Origin: Ectocarpus siliculosus
Lineage: Eukaryota; Sar; Phaeophyceae; Ectocarpales; Ectocarpaceae
DNA length: 30,578 bases
Reading direction: 5' to 3'
Assembly: GCA_000310025.1 (NCBI GenBank)
Contig: FN648716.1
Coordinates: 13,798 to 44,375, forward strand
How positions within the stretch are numbered: the first letter of the stretch is position 1; every line of letters starts with the position of its first letter. This document shows positions 10,031-20,748 of the stretch, in pieces. The notes beneath the pieces were generated by a model, which had not been told where the DNA came from, did no database searches, and saw only the letters and a list, made by a program, of their open reading frames with translations. The translations under genes and the position numbers were made by a program.

Positions 10031-12098
10031 GGTACCGAGTCGGCTACCCCGCGGCTCATTACCCTGCCCTATCTAGTAAAAAACATGCCAGCCCTCCCCC
10101 CTCCCCCCTCTCCTTTGATTTGGTTCCGTGCTAGCACGATTTCATAGTACCACACCTGATGAATGGGTCGCCCTAGTCGTTGTTGTCGTCCAGCCTGCCC
10201 GTGGTGGGGCGCATCCTCATGCGGTATGATGCACGGATTTCCTTGGAAGTATGGGGGCGCCAAGGACTGCTTCGAAAACAGCCGTAAATTGTCCTCCTGA
10301 AAGGTCCATGAGTGAGGGCGTGAATGCAATTGTTGAGTTTGTGCATGGGGAAGGGAGGGGTGGGCGGGGTGGAGTAGGAACAAACGCACAAGGATTCCTC
10401 ATGATACGTACGTCGCGAAGACGGGGGGCACGCGGGAAACTCTCGCCGGTGCGAGGAAGGGACGTCGAACTGAGTACCAAGGGCGGTCGCCGCTAATTTT
10501 GCGGCCGCTGGAAGCGGTAGGGTGGGCCTCGCTGCCGGCGCTTGTTCGATGTACGTCTAGCCGACGGACTGGTCCTTCTGCTACATGAGCAACTGCACCG
10601 GAGGATCCCCGTCGGCGTTGTAGTCACCCGTGTAAGGCAAGCCCTCCTCCTTGGCCCCCGAACCTTGATTCTGCGTCTGTTTCCACTCGTGGAAGAGCTG
10701 CAACGCAATGCAGGGCAGGGTACAGGAATCAAGGGTGGTGTGCCCATTTGTGAGATGACCAAACGTTCTTGTTCAAGGCATGCATGTTGCCAGTACGACA
10801 CAGCATGTATTTCGAGTTGTCTCCTTATCTTTGTTCCATCTCTGGTGTGTGTCGGTAATCATACATATGAGACAATTTTCAATAATATGCGTGTAACACG
10901 AAACAAGGAGCGGCGTTAATTTGCGAGAGGGAATCGCCTGAACCCCACTCACGCACGTGGGTCCTGCGCCTATGGTATAAAGACTGTTCTAAACCCCTAT
11001 GACCTCGGCTATGTCCTCCTCCGACACATCTGTACTCTATCTCCAAAGGCAAAAAGTCAATTGCCCCAAAGACAAAGTCAATAATACGATCTTCTGTGGC
11101 CACACGCTACCCCAAAATAACAAAGCGAAACGGCCTGGAGGAGTCACGCCACTTGCGAAGAAAACGCATACATGTGCTGATGTTACTTTCGCTACGTCGT
11201 CCACATAAACATGCGAATGTGCCCATGTAAATCGACTTGCGCAACACCAGCATATGCAACGGAACGTCTGCGGCAACTGTTCACCCCCAAACCAACAAAC
11301 ACCACCGTTCATTGCCAGCCAGGCATACAAGGGCTAATATGTAGTTAAGGTCATTCGTCCCTCATTCTTGTACACACTCCTCTAGGTTCATCTCCCAGTC
11401 CTTCGCTGTTTCAAGGTCGCACAATTTTGATCGGTCTTTTAGGGCTCTTACCTCGACCGGTGCGGTAGCTGTTCTTTTCTTTCTATCATTTTGTTTTCTT
11501 TTCCGAGTGGTTTGTACCCTATGTTTGTTTCGTTTCTCCGCGGCGTCGTATGTGCCGGGTTTTTCTGACCACGAGCTCCCCATTTTTGTGGACCATAGAG
11601 CTAATGTGAGAAACAACAACAACAAACTCTACTGTAGAGCTTCGTATTCACCGGGTCCATTATTGGGACGTTTCAAAGTTTCTCCCCTCGGATACCAAGC
11701 GCCGTGGGTGATTGGAACTTCCTCCAAGTGAAGGGTGCATTTCGCGCCTCGATATCGCCCTTGTTGGTAATGGCCTCATCAGTCGTTGTGCCAATTTGGG
11801 AATCAAACCACTGGATCCCCGTGCCTTGCCCAGGGGTTGCTTTACTACATCGATGAGGAAGAACCGCGCCTTGCAGAGACAAGGCACAAAATATACGTGT
11901 GTCGCACGGGGACAGGATTCCCGAAAGGCGGCAAGTCACGAACGAAACAGAGTACTTAGAAGCAGACATCACTGAAGGATCACTGCAAAGAGACGCCCTG
12001 CTGAGGAGTCCGGCGTACAGTAATTGGAACAATAGAGCGATACTCTACATGACCGCACACCTGCGCTGTAGGCCTTGCCGTGCTGCGTCGCCAACGTC
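10031..12098. other. No recognisable gene
   Basis: Several frames of 70-125 codons occur, for example 10542-10919 plus and 11673-12032 minus. None shows a domain or flanking splice signals that I can defend. Confidence 0.4.
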
Positions 12099-12200
12099 AA
12101 TGCCCATGAAACAGGCTACGCGCACGGCCGCTCGACCGCTCCCTTGTTCAATGCCCATGAATCGGGGCACTCGCACCGCCACACGACCCCGCCCTTGTTC
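12099..12200. repeat. Two-copy 51 bp tandem repeat
   Basis: The block begins AATGCCCATGAA and ends CCCTTGTTC at 12099-12149, and recurs at 12150-12200 with about a dozen substitutions. A run of CCC/GCC/CCA-type triplets follows to about 12265, giving Pro/Ala-rich frames on plus and Gly/Ala-rich frames on minus. Confidence 0.7.
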
Positions 12201-12730
12201 CCGATACCCGCCCCTGCCCCCGCCCTAGCCCCAACTCCAACCCCGAATCCAGCACCAGCACCAAAACGGTGCGCACCCCTGTCCTCGCGCCCCGGTTCCG
12301 GCATCAGTAGCAACAGGTGTGTCTCCCCCTCTGGCACCCCTCCCCCTCTCTCTGGCTCACGCTCGGCGGCGGGAGGCACTGCCACGGGGTAACATGCCAG
12401 CGGTGCTAGTGACATCGCTCCTCCCGGCGGTGAGGCTACGACCGGTGCAAGTGGTTCAGCCACAGGCGGTTCTCCAAGCCCTCCTAAGGTGTTTGTAACC
12501 GCCGTGTTTCGTGCTGCTGCAAGGGCTGCGGGCCGGAAGCATCGAAGCACTCGTCGTACTCCTCCATTGCAGCGAGCCCTTTAGCAAAACCATTGTATTA
12601 AGGAGGCCACGCAAACATGGGAGGGGAAATCAACCAAATTGTCGACGAAGGATTGCAGCAGCAGAAACAGCAGCATTAAACAGGGAAGAGTGCGCTATAG
12701 ACCTGTAGACGGATTTCCTCGGGGCTGGGA

Positions 12731-12774
12731 GCTCACGAGATTGCAGCATTTGCAATCCTGATGCTCTCGTGAGC
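12731..12774. repeat. Perfect 10 bp inverted repeat with nested stem
   Basis: Arms GCTCACGAGA (12731-12740) and TCTCGTGAGC (12765-12774) are perfectly complementary. Inside the loop TTGCA and TGCAA can pair as a second stem. The whole would fold as a 44 nt hairpin in RNA. No transcript is evident nearby. Confidence 0.6.
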
Positions 12775-14462
12775 CTAGAGCCCTTTGTTTTTGCGGTTTC
12801 TCCACCCGTAGACCTCGCTACACAGTGGGACATGCACCTACCTATAGCCCTGTGTTGCGATGGCCCTCCGACCGTGCCGCGCGCTCTCGGGGCGGCGTAC
12901 GTTCAGCGCTAGCGAGGGCAGAAAGCCGCGTCTCCAATATCTTCGATGACTCCACCAATTACGGCCCGGTTTATTTGCAGTGCAGGCCATTCATAGATTC
13001 GGCAATAAGCTGCTGACGTGGTGCACCTCACCCTCGCAAAATGCGACAACCAAGCAAGCACGTCTCTGTATGACATGACACCAAGCACCCTACTGCTGAA
13101 GTGAGTCTCCCTTTCGATCCCGGCGCCAGGCGGGGGAGGGGGTTGCGGCCGGATAGCAATTAAAGATTCTGTGTACAAGGTGTACTGCGGAACATACTAT
13201 GCATACGGTTCGGAACCAGAAATGAGTAGCCAATAGCGGGAATCCATCGAGGGGTAAATATCCTCCACCGCCAACCCGTCGGGGGTCCTCTTTTGTTTTC
13301 TCTGGCCGATCATACAGCAGTATAGCATCAGAACTACTGCTGTGGACGAGTGCTTACTGGCTGTGGGTTTTTGCCCTCCTGATATGCATACCACGGCACA
13401 TCAATTCACTGCTTCAAAGTACACATACATGCGTGTGGTAGTTGCTGCGTGGGATGGTCGAGAAAGTAGAGATGTTCGTTTTCTCCTCACACGTAGACTA
13501 CGACATATCTATACAAAATTTTCCGGTGGTGTTGGGGCGACAGATACATATACCACGTCCATTTCGGTGCATGAACTCTATATGCATGCAACTAACGATG
13601 TACTATTTAGACATAGTCTAGACGACGTTGTTCTTTTCTTTTTGCGGTGTTGTTTCTTTTGCCACATCATCTGCATGTATGTTTTCCTCTCTCTCTGACT
13701 GACCTCTGGCCATCGCTACAGAAAATAAACAACAAACACAAAGAAATACCCGTTCGAGATCTCCGCGTTTTCATGACGATGACTCAAGTTGCGGCATAGT
13801 CAATGAGCCCATTCATCAATGCCGCCGTCCGAAGATAGTTTTCCTTCGCGTCTTTTCCTTCTCTTTTCTCACGCTATCGCTGCGTCGGTTGCAGTGTACA
13901 CACATTATCCGTTACCAGGGTCTGTATTCTTCGTACCTTCATATCAATACGCCGAAAGGCCTGAATACCTTGGTATACCGGCGCCAGAATAGATGGGACG
14001 AACACACAGATATGTAGCTTTCGCTGCCACACCCTACCAGATCTTATTAGATATACTCGTAGCATAGCATGGTGGGTGATATCTTACGTATTGATGTAGT
14101 GACGAGTGCGGAGGAACAGGAAGTTTCTTCATATTTTCCTTGGGAGTGTGATGCAATGGTGGAGATTTATGGACATTCGTTAGGTACTTTGAGCGTGATG
14201 AGCGTGACCCGTGACTCCACGCCGTGACCGATTGACGAGCTGAAGCACGCCCCCGATGACCACTATACGTTTTACAACACGTTTTCCTATACGTCCCTAC
14301 CCTACCACGGCCCGTCATGGCCCAGCTGCTCTACACTCCCAACACAAAGAACTGAGCCACCCGAATTATTGATCATGCTAGCGTATGACACGTCGTCAAC
14401 GATATTCGCGTCGAGCTTAGTTTGGAGTTACATCGCTTTGCAGCGATCAGCAGCAGCCACCG
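12775..14462. other. No recognisable gene; region upstream of gag
   Basis: If a 5-prime LTR and primer-binding site of the retroelement survive, they should lie here. I could not find a TG..CA-bounded repeat, a match to an initiator-tRNA primer-binding site, or a second copy of any LTR. A small hairpin (ATCGCT-TTGC-AGCGAT, 14432-14447) lies 15 bp upstream of the gag ATG. Confidence 0.35.
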
Positions 14463-16165
14463 ATGAGCGACACCGAGCAAGATCGAGTGAGCGCCCGAGT
14501 AGCAGAGGAGGACGCCCGGATCAACGACTTGGTCAACCAGAGGGTAGCAGCAAGACTGGCCGAGATTACAAGGGAACAAGACGAGCAGCAGCAGAGGACA
14601 GATCACGTCCGGAGCGGGAACGACCACGAGACACGCCACCAGCAACATGCGGGGCGACCATCGGCCGGCCCGTCCACAGACGACATCGCCCGCACGCTCG
14701 CCGACGCCCTGACCAGCCGTCTTCAGATGTCACCCAGAGACATGGGTAGAGTACCAAGTAGCGCAGCGACTCTTAGGATGACTGAGGTTAAGCGCCTAGC
14801 GCCGTGGGATGGTGTGATTCGGCAAGGCGAGGATGAGCAAGCAAAGTTTTTGATTTTTCGATCGAATATGACTGCGATGTTTGCGCAAGAAGGAGTCCGG
14901 GAAGTGGTATTGAGTGACTGCAGAATTCCAGTTGGGCTAGAAGGAGTAGACATGGAGGACTTACGTAGGATGCACTCGCCTGAAACGGTAGAAAAGGCGA
15001 TCACGGCGTGGAATTTGATCATCACGACAATCACCTACATGCCTGTCTTGACCCAGATTATCGCTGATGGTAGTCCCAGTGGAGGTTGGAAACTATTTCT
15101 AGCATACTACGAACCCCAGGCGAGAGCAGAGAAAACACGGTTGACTTCAGAATACCATGCCATCAAAATGCGAGTGGGTGAAACTTCGCAAGAATATTTC
15201 GGGAGATTTGCTGTTTTGCGCTGTAGGTTAGCCTCACACGGCGTCACATACGCCGACGATGATGCCAATTTGCACGCTGTGTACAACTTGTGTTCAGAGT
15301 GTAAGATGGAGAAAGCCATGCTGCGTGCCCTTCCGCCCCCCAATTTAACCCGTCAGCACCTTGAAAAAGTCGTGAAAGATGCCCATCAGGATATGGTGAC
15401 CGCACGGGAGGGGGAGCCGCAGAATGGCACGGGGCACGCTTCGTCGCTGCCGGTGGGAACCGGGGCGACGGACGTGTCCAAAATGGGTCCAGTGGGAACG
15501 GCGGGGGTCATGACGGCAATGGAGGCGGTCGGAGCAGCAACAACAGGGCGGACGGAGACAAGCGCTGCGACTATCATCCGTACTCGTCGCACACCAACAG
15601 CGAGTGCTACACCCAGCGTCGCCAACGGAAGAAGCAGCAGCCCAAGCAGCAGCAGCCTCAGCAACAGCCTCAGCAACAGCCTCAGCAACAGCCTCAGCAA
15701 CAGCCTCAGCAACAGCCTCAGCAACAGCCCCAACAACAGCAACAGCCCCAACAACAGCAACAGCCCCCACAACAGCAGCGGCCTCAGCAGCAACAGCAAC
15801 CTCGGGGACCGCCGCCACGGCAGCCGAGCCGCAGTGGGGGGGGCTGGGGGGGTGGGCCCCAGCACGGACCTCACGGCGGCTACTGAGGACAGCAGCATCA
15901 CGGACATCCAGCTCCCCCCCGCCCACCGCAGCAGCAGTGGCGGCCCGCGCACGGGCATTCAAATGTGAGTCAAACGTATGGTGCCGCGCCCCATGGGGGG
16001 CCCGCGTATAGCACCGAGTACGGGGGGTGGGAGCAGCAGCCACAGTATCAGCAACCGTCGCCAGACTACAGCTACCAGCAGCAGCCGTACTACCCGCCTC
16101 CGACACCGTACAGTCGACCCCGCTTTAAGGATGCACATGGTTTTTCTTCAAAAAAGCCTCCTTAA
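14463..16165 (+). pseudogene. LTR-retrotransposon gag, copia-like, frame-broken
   Basis: Gag forms the nucleocapsid-like particle of LTR retrotransposons. The ATG frame gives an acidic/Gln-rich N-terminus (1-100) and a gag core at about 180-310: GWKLFLAYYEP near 209, then EKTRLTSEYHAIKMRVGE and EYFGRF, the pattern of copia (UBN2-type) gag. The zinc knuckle Cx2Hx4Hx4C (15566-15607) and the Pro/Gln-rich tail lie in the -1 frame. That frame is closed at 15362 and open afterwards, so the shift falls between 15365 and 15566, most simply at the G run near 15407-15414. A TGA at 15884 interrupts the tail, which resumes in the same frame to TAA at 16163-16165. No protease, integrase or reverse transcriptase follows, so it is a gag-only remnant or a non-autonomous element. 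A gypsy origin is less likely but possible. Confidence 0.7.
15652..15730 (+). repeat. 12 bp Pro-Gln-Gln-Gln coding repeat
   Basis: CCTCAGCAACAG is repeated about seven times without change, then degenerates into CCCCAACAACAG-type units to about 15800. In the zinc-knuckle frame it encodes (PQQQ)n. In the upstream gag frame it reads as Ser-Asn-Ser-Leu. The Gln-rich reading fits a nucleocapsid tail, which supports the frame assignment. Confidence 0.85.
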
Positions 16166-16171
16166 AGCGGG
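16119..16171. repeat. 13 bp perfect inverted repeat at the end of gag
   Basis: Arms CCCGCTTTAAGGA (16119-16131) and TCCTTAAAGCGGG (16159-16171) are separated by 27 bp, and the gag TAA lies in the right arm. It could be a terminator-like hairpin or the inverted ends of a ~50 bp insertion. It sits between the gag remnant and the pogo element. Confidence 0.7.
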
Positions 16172-16488
16172 TTTTGTCCTTAATTTTCCGGGGACGATAA
16201 CTCGCCAACCCCGGGGCCGATCGAGGCATGCTATAGCTTAAACGACTCGGCTATTGATAGGGAAGGGCAGTACGAAATTTCAGCACCTTATTGTTCGTCG
16301 ATCCATCTCAACTAAAATTAGTATATTTATATTGAGATGGTTTGAAAACCGAGCACGTGCAGCAGTACACAGCAGTACACAGCAGTATTGTAGTACACTA
16401 TATTGTTGCATGCTGGCGCCGCCTGAAGTGTACTGCCAACAAAGATCTAGTGAGAGACACTTCAAATTTTTGTTTCAAACAGAGCAAG
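16172..16488. other. Downstream flank of the pogo transposase; ends not located
   Basis: The 3-prime untranslated part and one terminal inverted repeat of the pogo element should lie here or nearby, but I could not match it to a partner end. An 11 bp unit (CAGTACACAG-type) is repeated near 16360-16390. Confidence 0.35.
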
Positions 16489-18210
16489 CTACCCTGACGG
16501 CTTTTCCCTCCACATATCGCGAAGAGTTCCCTGCACCTCTCCCCTCGGCTTCGCTCTACGCTTAACCTGAGTATCATGAGTGAACGAATGCACGGTCTTC
16601 GAAAGAAGATGCTGCGTCTCGCTGTACTCGCCCCCCGTTCCATTCGCATACAGGTACGAGCGAAGCTCCTCGAAACGAGAGTGGACCTCGGCCTCTGAGA
16701 GGGACGAGGTAATACACGACTCCGGCCTACTGTCGCCGTCCTCCTCGTCACTCGATACGTCATCGTCAATTTGTAAGCCAGCTATGTCCTCTACTTCCTG
16801 CAGTTCCAACGCGACCTCATCTTCCTTCACGTTGGGGTCGTCCTCTACAGTAAGCCACGTCTGAAATGCCTGTCGGAGGTCCTGCTCAGAGAGCCCTGCA
16901 CCCTTCTCGACACACAAGTTTTCCATCAACACTCGCGGCATGGACCTAGAGTTCGCAGATCGCGCAACGCTGGTCGGCATCGACATATTTTTGACCAAGT
17001 CGCAAAGGTCGTCGATAACACCCTGCTCGTCCTTGTTATCTCGGTCAAGTCGCGTGTCCATGCTCTTGAGCAGATTGCAGTGCTTCCTGGGAAGGATGTC
17101 AGCCTTCAGCCAGCACCTGATGACCGTCTGGGCAGAGAGCCTACTCCACTTCTGAGAGAGGATCTCGGTGACGTCCAGCATTGTTGCCTGCCCTGCATCA
17201 CTGAGGCCCCGGCAACCCCTGTCAAACGAAAACGTGGGGAGAGGCAAAACCGGGGACAAAACGGGGGACAGAGAATAAGTTTAGTTTCAAGCATGAGCGA
17301 TGTGTCAAGTTGTAGACGTGCGCCACACCAATTAATATATATTCAGCACCTTCGCCAAAATCTGCCCCAACGGAATTACAGAGCGCCCCTTTCTACACTT
17401 GTTTGCTCACCTTCGGATCTTTCGTGCACGGACGGTGTCCCAGTCTTCGATGAGGTCCGCCAGCCTGGTCACCATCTCCGTCTTGTACTGGCACTTGAGT
17501 ACGAAGAGGATGCCCACGTCCATGGGCTGGTAGACGGAGGTGACGTTCGGAGGCAAGCAGATGATGATGATTTGCGGGTCGCTGTTCTTAATCTTGTGGC
17601 CGGGGCAGTTGTCCCAAAGGAGGGCCACCTTCTTCGCCGTGTTGCTCTTGACGAAGGGGACGAAGACCTCGTCGAACCACCTCTGGCAGAGATTCGCATC
17701 GAGCCAGGCGCTTGTCTGGGCGTAGCAAGGGCAAGGCGGTTTGCGAACATGGCGAAAAACCATTGGTTCTTTGGACGTGCCGATGATGGCCAACGGCACC
17801 ATAAGAGACCCGGTCACATTGCCGCAGGCGACCACCGTGCACCGATCCTTCGCCTTCATGGCCTTCGAACCCCGCGCGGTTTTGCTGTTGACACCAGCGG
17901 CGGTCTCCTCCCTCGACACGTATGTACCTCGCGGGAAGCAGCGGTAGAAAAGTCCCGTCTCGTCCATGTTGAAGATGAACTCGACATCGAACTCCTTATG
18001 CTGCTCCCGAATCTGCTCTATCTCCTCGGCCACCTTCGCCGTGTCCACATCGCCAGCTTCTCCGTGCAGCTTGACGTGAGTGTAGTTGTAGCGTTTGAGG
18101 AAGCGGTGTAGCCAGCCGTTGGTCGCCTTAAAGTCGGTCTTGTTCATCTGCGCGGCAATCTTGGTGGCCCGGACCTGGACCATGGAACCGCTCACACCAA
18201 TCTTGGTTGC
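16489..18210 (-). CDS. pogo/Tigger-like transposase, two 3-prime exons
   Basis: This DDE transposase of the Tc1/mariner superfamily, pogo branch, cuts and pastes its own element. Exon 18210-17411 begins after a pyrimidine-rich acceptor (..TTTGATGCAG) with the rest of a CENP-B/Tc5-type DNA-binding domain (VSGSMVQVRATKIA, DFKATNGWLHRF). The catalytic residues are FNMDETGLF (D at 17964-17962), LLWDNCPGH (D at 17613-17611) and VYQPMDVGIL (D at 17520-17518). The last two are separated by 30 residues, the DD30D spacing typical of pogo. A 192 bp intron (17410-17219, GTGAGC..GACAG) joins it in frame to exon 17218-16489, which holds the C-terminal region and an acidic stretch (DDDVSSDEEDGDS) before the stop. 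The exons total 1530 nt, 509 codons plus stop, with no internal stop or frameshift. The N-terminus is supplied by an exon at 26548-26456. An alternative acceptor 18 nt downstream is also in frame. Confidence 0.82.
17219..17410 (-). other. Spliceosomal intron in the pogo transposase
   Basis: Donor GTGAGC follows ..CGAAG. The acceptor is TTTTCGTTTGACAG after a pyrimidine-rich stretch. Splicing keeps the reading frame (phase 2, AG plus G). Unspliced reading meets a TGA at the donor. A second acceptor, ..GGGGCCTCAG ending at 17201, is also in frame and would remove six residues. Confidence 0.7.
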
Positions 18211-18255
18211 CTGCATCAAAATGAACGAAACAAAACGACAAAAAAAAAAACAGCG

Positions 18256-18494
18256 TTTATTTTGTTTTCTTTCAAATTGCTTCATTATTTCTTCGGTTTC
18301 TAGGCTACGTGTTGGGGAGAGAGACGCACGAAACGCTCATCGTCTCTCCGGCCGCGTTAGCTGCGAAGGCCGGCGTCAACCGTTACAAATCCATCTCTCT
18401 CCCCATAAATACTAGCCGGGGGACTACGACTGCAACCGCAGGAGTCCCAAAACTGACCAAGTCCTCAAATGGTACACACCATTCTACAACACCC
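18256..18494 (-). repeat. Split direct repeat B2 (3-prime end of the YR element)
   Basis: A 239 bp block identical to 18827-19065 except at two positions (CAAATTGC against CGAATTGC, AACCGTT against AACTGTT). The offset is a constant 571 bp, so there are no indels. Beyond 18494 weaker similarity continues (GACTAGATACCGAATACTC against GACTACCGAATAACTC near 19087), so the repeat may once have extended further. Confidence 0.9.
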
Positions 18495-18560
18495 GACTAG
18501 ATACCGAATACTCCCGAACTTATGCCCCCACCTTCGAAAGAAAAGGGATGGGAGGGCGGG
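18495..18560. other. 66 bp spacer between A2 and B2
   Basis: A short stretch that belongs to neither near-identical repeat. Its left part resembles sequence just beyond B1 near 19087-19110, so it is probably a diverged edge of the B repeat. Confidence 0.45.
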
Positions 18561-18826
18561 ATTTTCTAAACTGCCGCCGCTACTGCGTTAGGCGGCTGCT
18601 GCTGTCCTTCCGTTGCTTCACGCGCTGTAGCTCTCACACGTTACCCGACTTTGCTACAGCCCCTGCGTGGACTCGATCACGGAATGACATCCCCACCTAT
18701 AGACAACAATAATAAATCCAAACACCGTGACCCTGGGTTTCCGATAGAAAATGAAGCCAAATTCTAATTCGACTGTTACAAAATAAACACCAGTTTATTC
18801 TATCTGCTCTTCGAACAAACCTTCCT
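18561..18826 (-). repeat. Split direct repeat A2 (internal copy)
   Basis: A 266 bp block that appears identical, base for base by eye, to 25980-26245. It runs from ATTTTCTAAACTGCC to AAACCTTCCT on the plus strand and directly abuts B1. Confidence 0.92.
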
Positions 18827-19065
18827 TTTATTTTGTTTTCTTTCGAATTGCTTCATTATTTCTTCGGTTTCTAGGCTACGTGTTGGGGAGAGAGACGCAC
18901 GAAACGCTCATCGTCTCTCCGGCCGCGTTAGCTGCGAAGGCCGGCGTCAACTGTTACAAATCCATCTCTCTCCCCATAAATACTAGCCGGGGGACTACGA
19001 CTGCAACCGCAGGAGTCCCAAAACTGACCAAGTCCTCAAATGGTACACACCATTCTACAACACCC
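18827..19065 (-). repeat. Split direct repeat B1 (internal copy)
   Basis: A 239 bp partner of B2, lying immediately 3-prime of the recombinase gene. Its boundary with A2 at 18826/18827 has no intervening bases, as expected for a junction formed through a circle. Confidence 0.9.
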
Positions 19066-19142
19066 ACATCGAGGTCAGTTTCTGGACGACTACCGAATAA
19101 CTCAACTATGCGTTCCCCATACGGTCCCCTCCCCCGGCTGTC

Positions 19143-20748
19143 TCAATACAATCCTGCTGCCGTCTGTAAGTTCCGTGACACTCGCCGCGAATCCTCTACA
19201 TTGTTTGGCGCATACGGCTTGTAGGCATTCGACCTCCACTTCCCTTCTCTCTGAATCACTCGTTCTGCGATGTCTCCGCCCGATGCAAGAGCCGTCGCGT
19301 CTCCAATTCGCAACGAGTGCAACGCGTACTCCTGGGGGTTACGCCCCGACTTCGCTACCACTTCTCTTACTGCGCGGAGGGCAGCACTATACTTCACTAC
19401 TCTCACTGCTCTTCCACTACGGTACGGAGCCAACGGAGCGGAGTCAGGCAACGTCGCATGACACGACAATAGCTCCACCACAAGAGCCACCGCGCCGCCG
19501 CGTGCTCTCACACCTGACTGCGGTCCGGTGACTTCGTCTCGCGTACGAACCCGTATGTTGCCTTTCTGCTCTTGATCGGCCTTGTGCCCTCTAAACCTCA
19601 TTTCGACACGGTCTGCTCTACGACAGTGACTAAAGTCTAGTTGCGTCCCGTCGGCAAACAATGATTTGTCCACCCTCGTAAGACGGTGTGCCTCATGCAC
19701 CCTGCTCGCGTCATTCGCGAACACCTCATCAGACCGTGTGATGAAGAGATAGGACAGGCACAGACACAGCCAGACACAGCCACATCATTCTGCCCCCTTC
19801 CCTCCAGTTCTGCCTTGCGCTTTCCCCGTCCAGCGGCATACGCCATAACACAGGCAGGCGCACACGGCGTACCGTCCCCATAGCCACGTGGTTCCTCGCC
19901 ATCCCCCTTAGCGCACATTTCAACATCGAAGACGACAAGTCTAGCTCGACCGAAGCTTCCAGCCTACAAGTATGAAAATGTTGCACAGCCGTGAGTTTTC
20001 CGGATATTGTACTCGCTAGGTTACCCTCAGACTCGAAACACCAGGCTACGAAGTCTATCAACTCCCACACATGAAGGCCCCTGGCACGTTGCCCTAGAAA
20101 CTTGGGCTTCCCCGTCAGCCTCCGAAACGTGCACCAAGAGTTGAAGCCTGGCGTGCAAGTCCTTCTAGACAACTGAGTGCTCGACGAGCTGGATGCCAAG
20201 ACGTCGGTAACAGAGTCCTGCCCTGCCTGTCCCAGGTCCTGAACCTGCTGATTGCCCTGGGCCAACCTCGTGTAGACCGGCGTGCTGCCGTTCGATTTGG
20301 CCGCATGTGCGCTGCCAACCGAGGTAGGCCCCCCCCGCCACGCGGGAGAGCCCGCACCTCTATTTGTCTTTTCCGTGGGTGAAGAAATCAGCGGCTGTGG
20401 GCCTCGCGCCGCCCTCGCCAGCGGCGCGCGCCTCTCCTCCGCACCCCCTGCCCCGTTGCCGTGGCCAACGTTGCGACCACGGTCTTCGACCCGGAAGTTT
20501 GAGAGCGTGTCGAGCGATGCCGCCACTTTCTCTGACACCAGAACGCCTTTGCGAGGCAAGGATTGCCACTTCGGCTTCGACAGTTTTGCAACTGCCGGAG
20601 GCCGTCCGAGGATGAGCCACGCTTTTAACCGGCGGAGGTCCCCCTGCATCCGCGCCCTATCCTTTGCCGCAGCCTTAGCAGCCTCGGCGCTGGGTACAGC
20701 GGGGGCCCGAGATGCCGGTGGTGGGGCGGTTGTGCCCACCAGTTGCAC
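19143..20748 (-). pseudogene. Tyrosine recombinase (integrase) broken by a 10 bp duplication
   Basis: Tyrosine recombinases cut and rejoin DNA through a 3-phosphotyrosine link, and in DIRS-order elements they integrate the circular cDNA. The first frame (from about 20748) has a low-complexity N-terminus, then a SAM-like core-binding domain (FNSWCTFRRLTGKP, LIDFVAWCFESEGNLASTI). The C-terminal frame ends at 19143 and carries the catalytic set: Arg in ITRSDEV (19736-19734), Lys in RGHKADQ, HSLR (His at 19319-19317), Trp in GKW, and the presumed nucleophile Tyr in KPYAPNN (19214-19212). The two frames differ because CAGACACAGC (plus strand) is duplicated in tandem at 19761-19780, just before the first catalytic Arg. 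One copy would leave a continuous frame, so the break looks like a single recent event. The exact start is uncertain, as the N-terminal frame has no good ATG at 20748. Confidence 0.8.
19761..19780. repeat. 10 bp tandem duplication that shifts the recombinase frame
   Basis: CAGACACAGC occurs twice in direct succession. The extra 10 bp moves the catalytic half of the recombinase out of frame with the core-binding half. Confidence 0.85.

Noticed and set aside
12116-12550. Gly/Ala-rich minus-strand frame of 144 codons
   Set aside because: It coincides with a CCx/GCx simple-sequence stretch and a 51 bp tandem repeat. No domain is present.
13700-14462. 5-prime LTR of the gag element
   Set aside because: No direct repeat, TG..CA ends or tRNA primer-binding site could be found.
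15345-16106. 253-codon minus-strand frame rich in Ala and Val
   Set aside because: It is the antisense shadow of the CAG/Gln-coding repeat of gag.
17080-18111. 343-codon plus-strand open frame
   Set aside because: It lies exactly antisense to the pogo transposase exons and crosses their intron. The minus strand carries the DDE motifs.
18256-19065. Simple LTR interpretation of the two 239 bp repeats
   Set aside because: They lie 571 bp apart on the same side of the recombinase with an A repeat between them, which fits B1-A2-B2 of a split-direct-repeat element and not a pair of LTRs.
18309-19224. Plus-strand frames beginning MLGRETHETL in both B repeats
   Set aside because: The frame follows an acceptor-like TTTCTAG, but it is short, unrecognised and confined to the terminal repeats of a minus-strand element.
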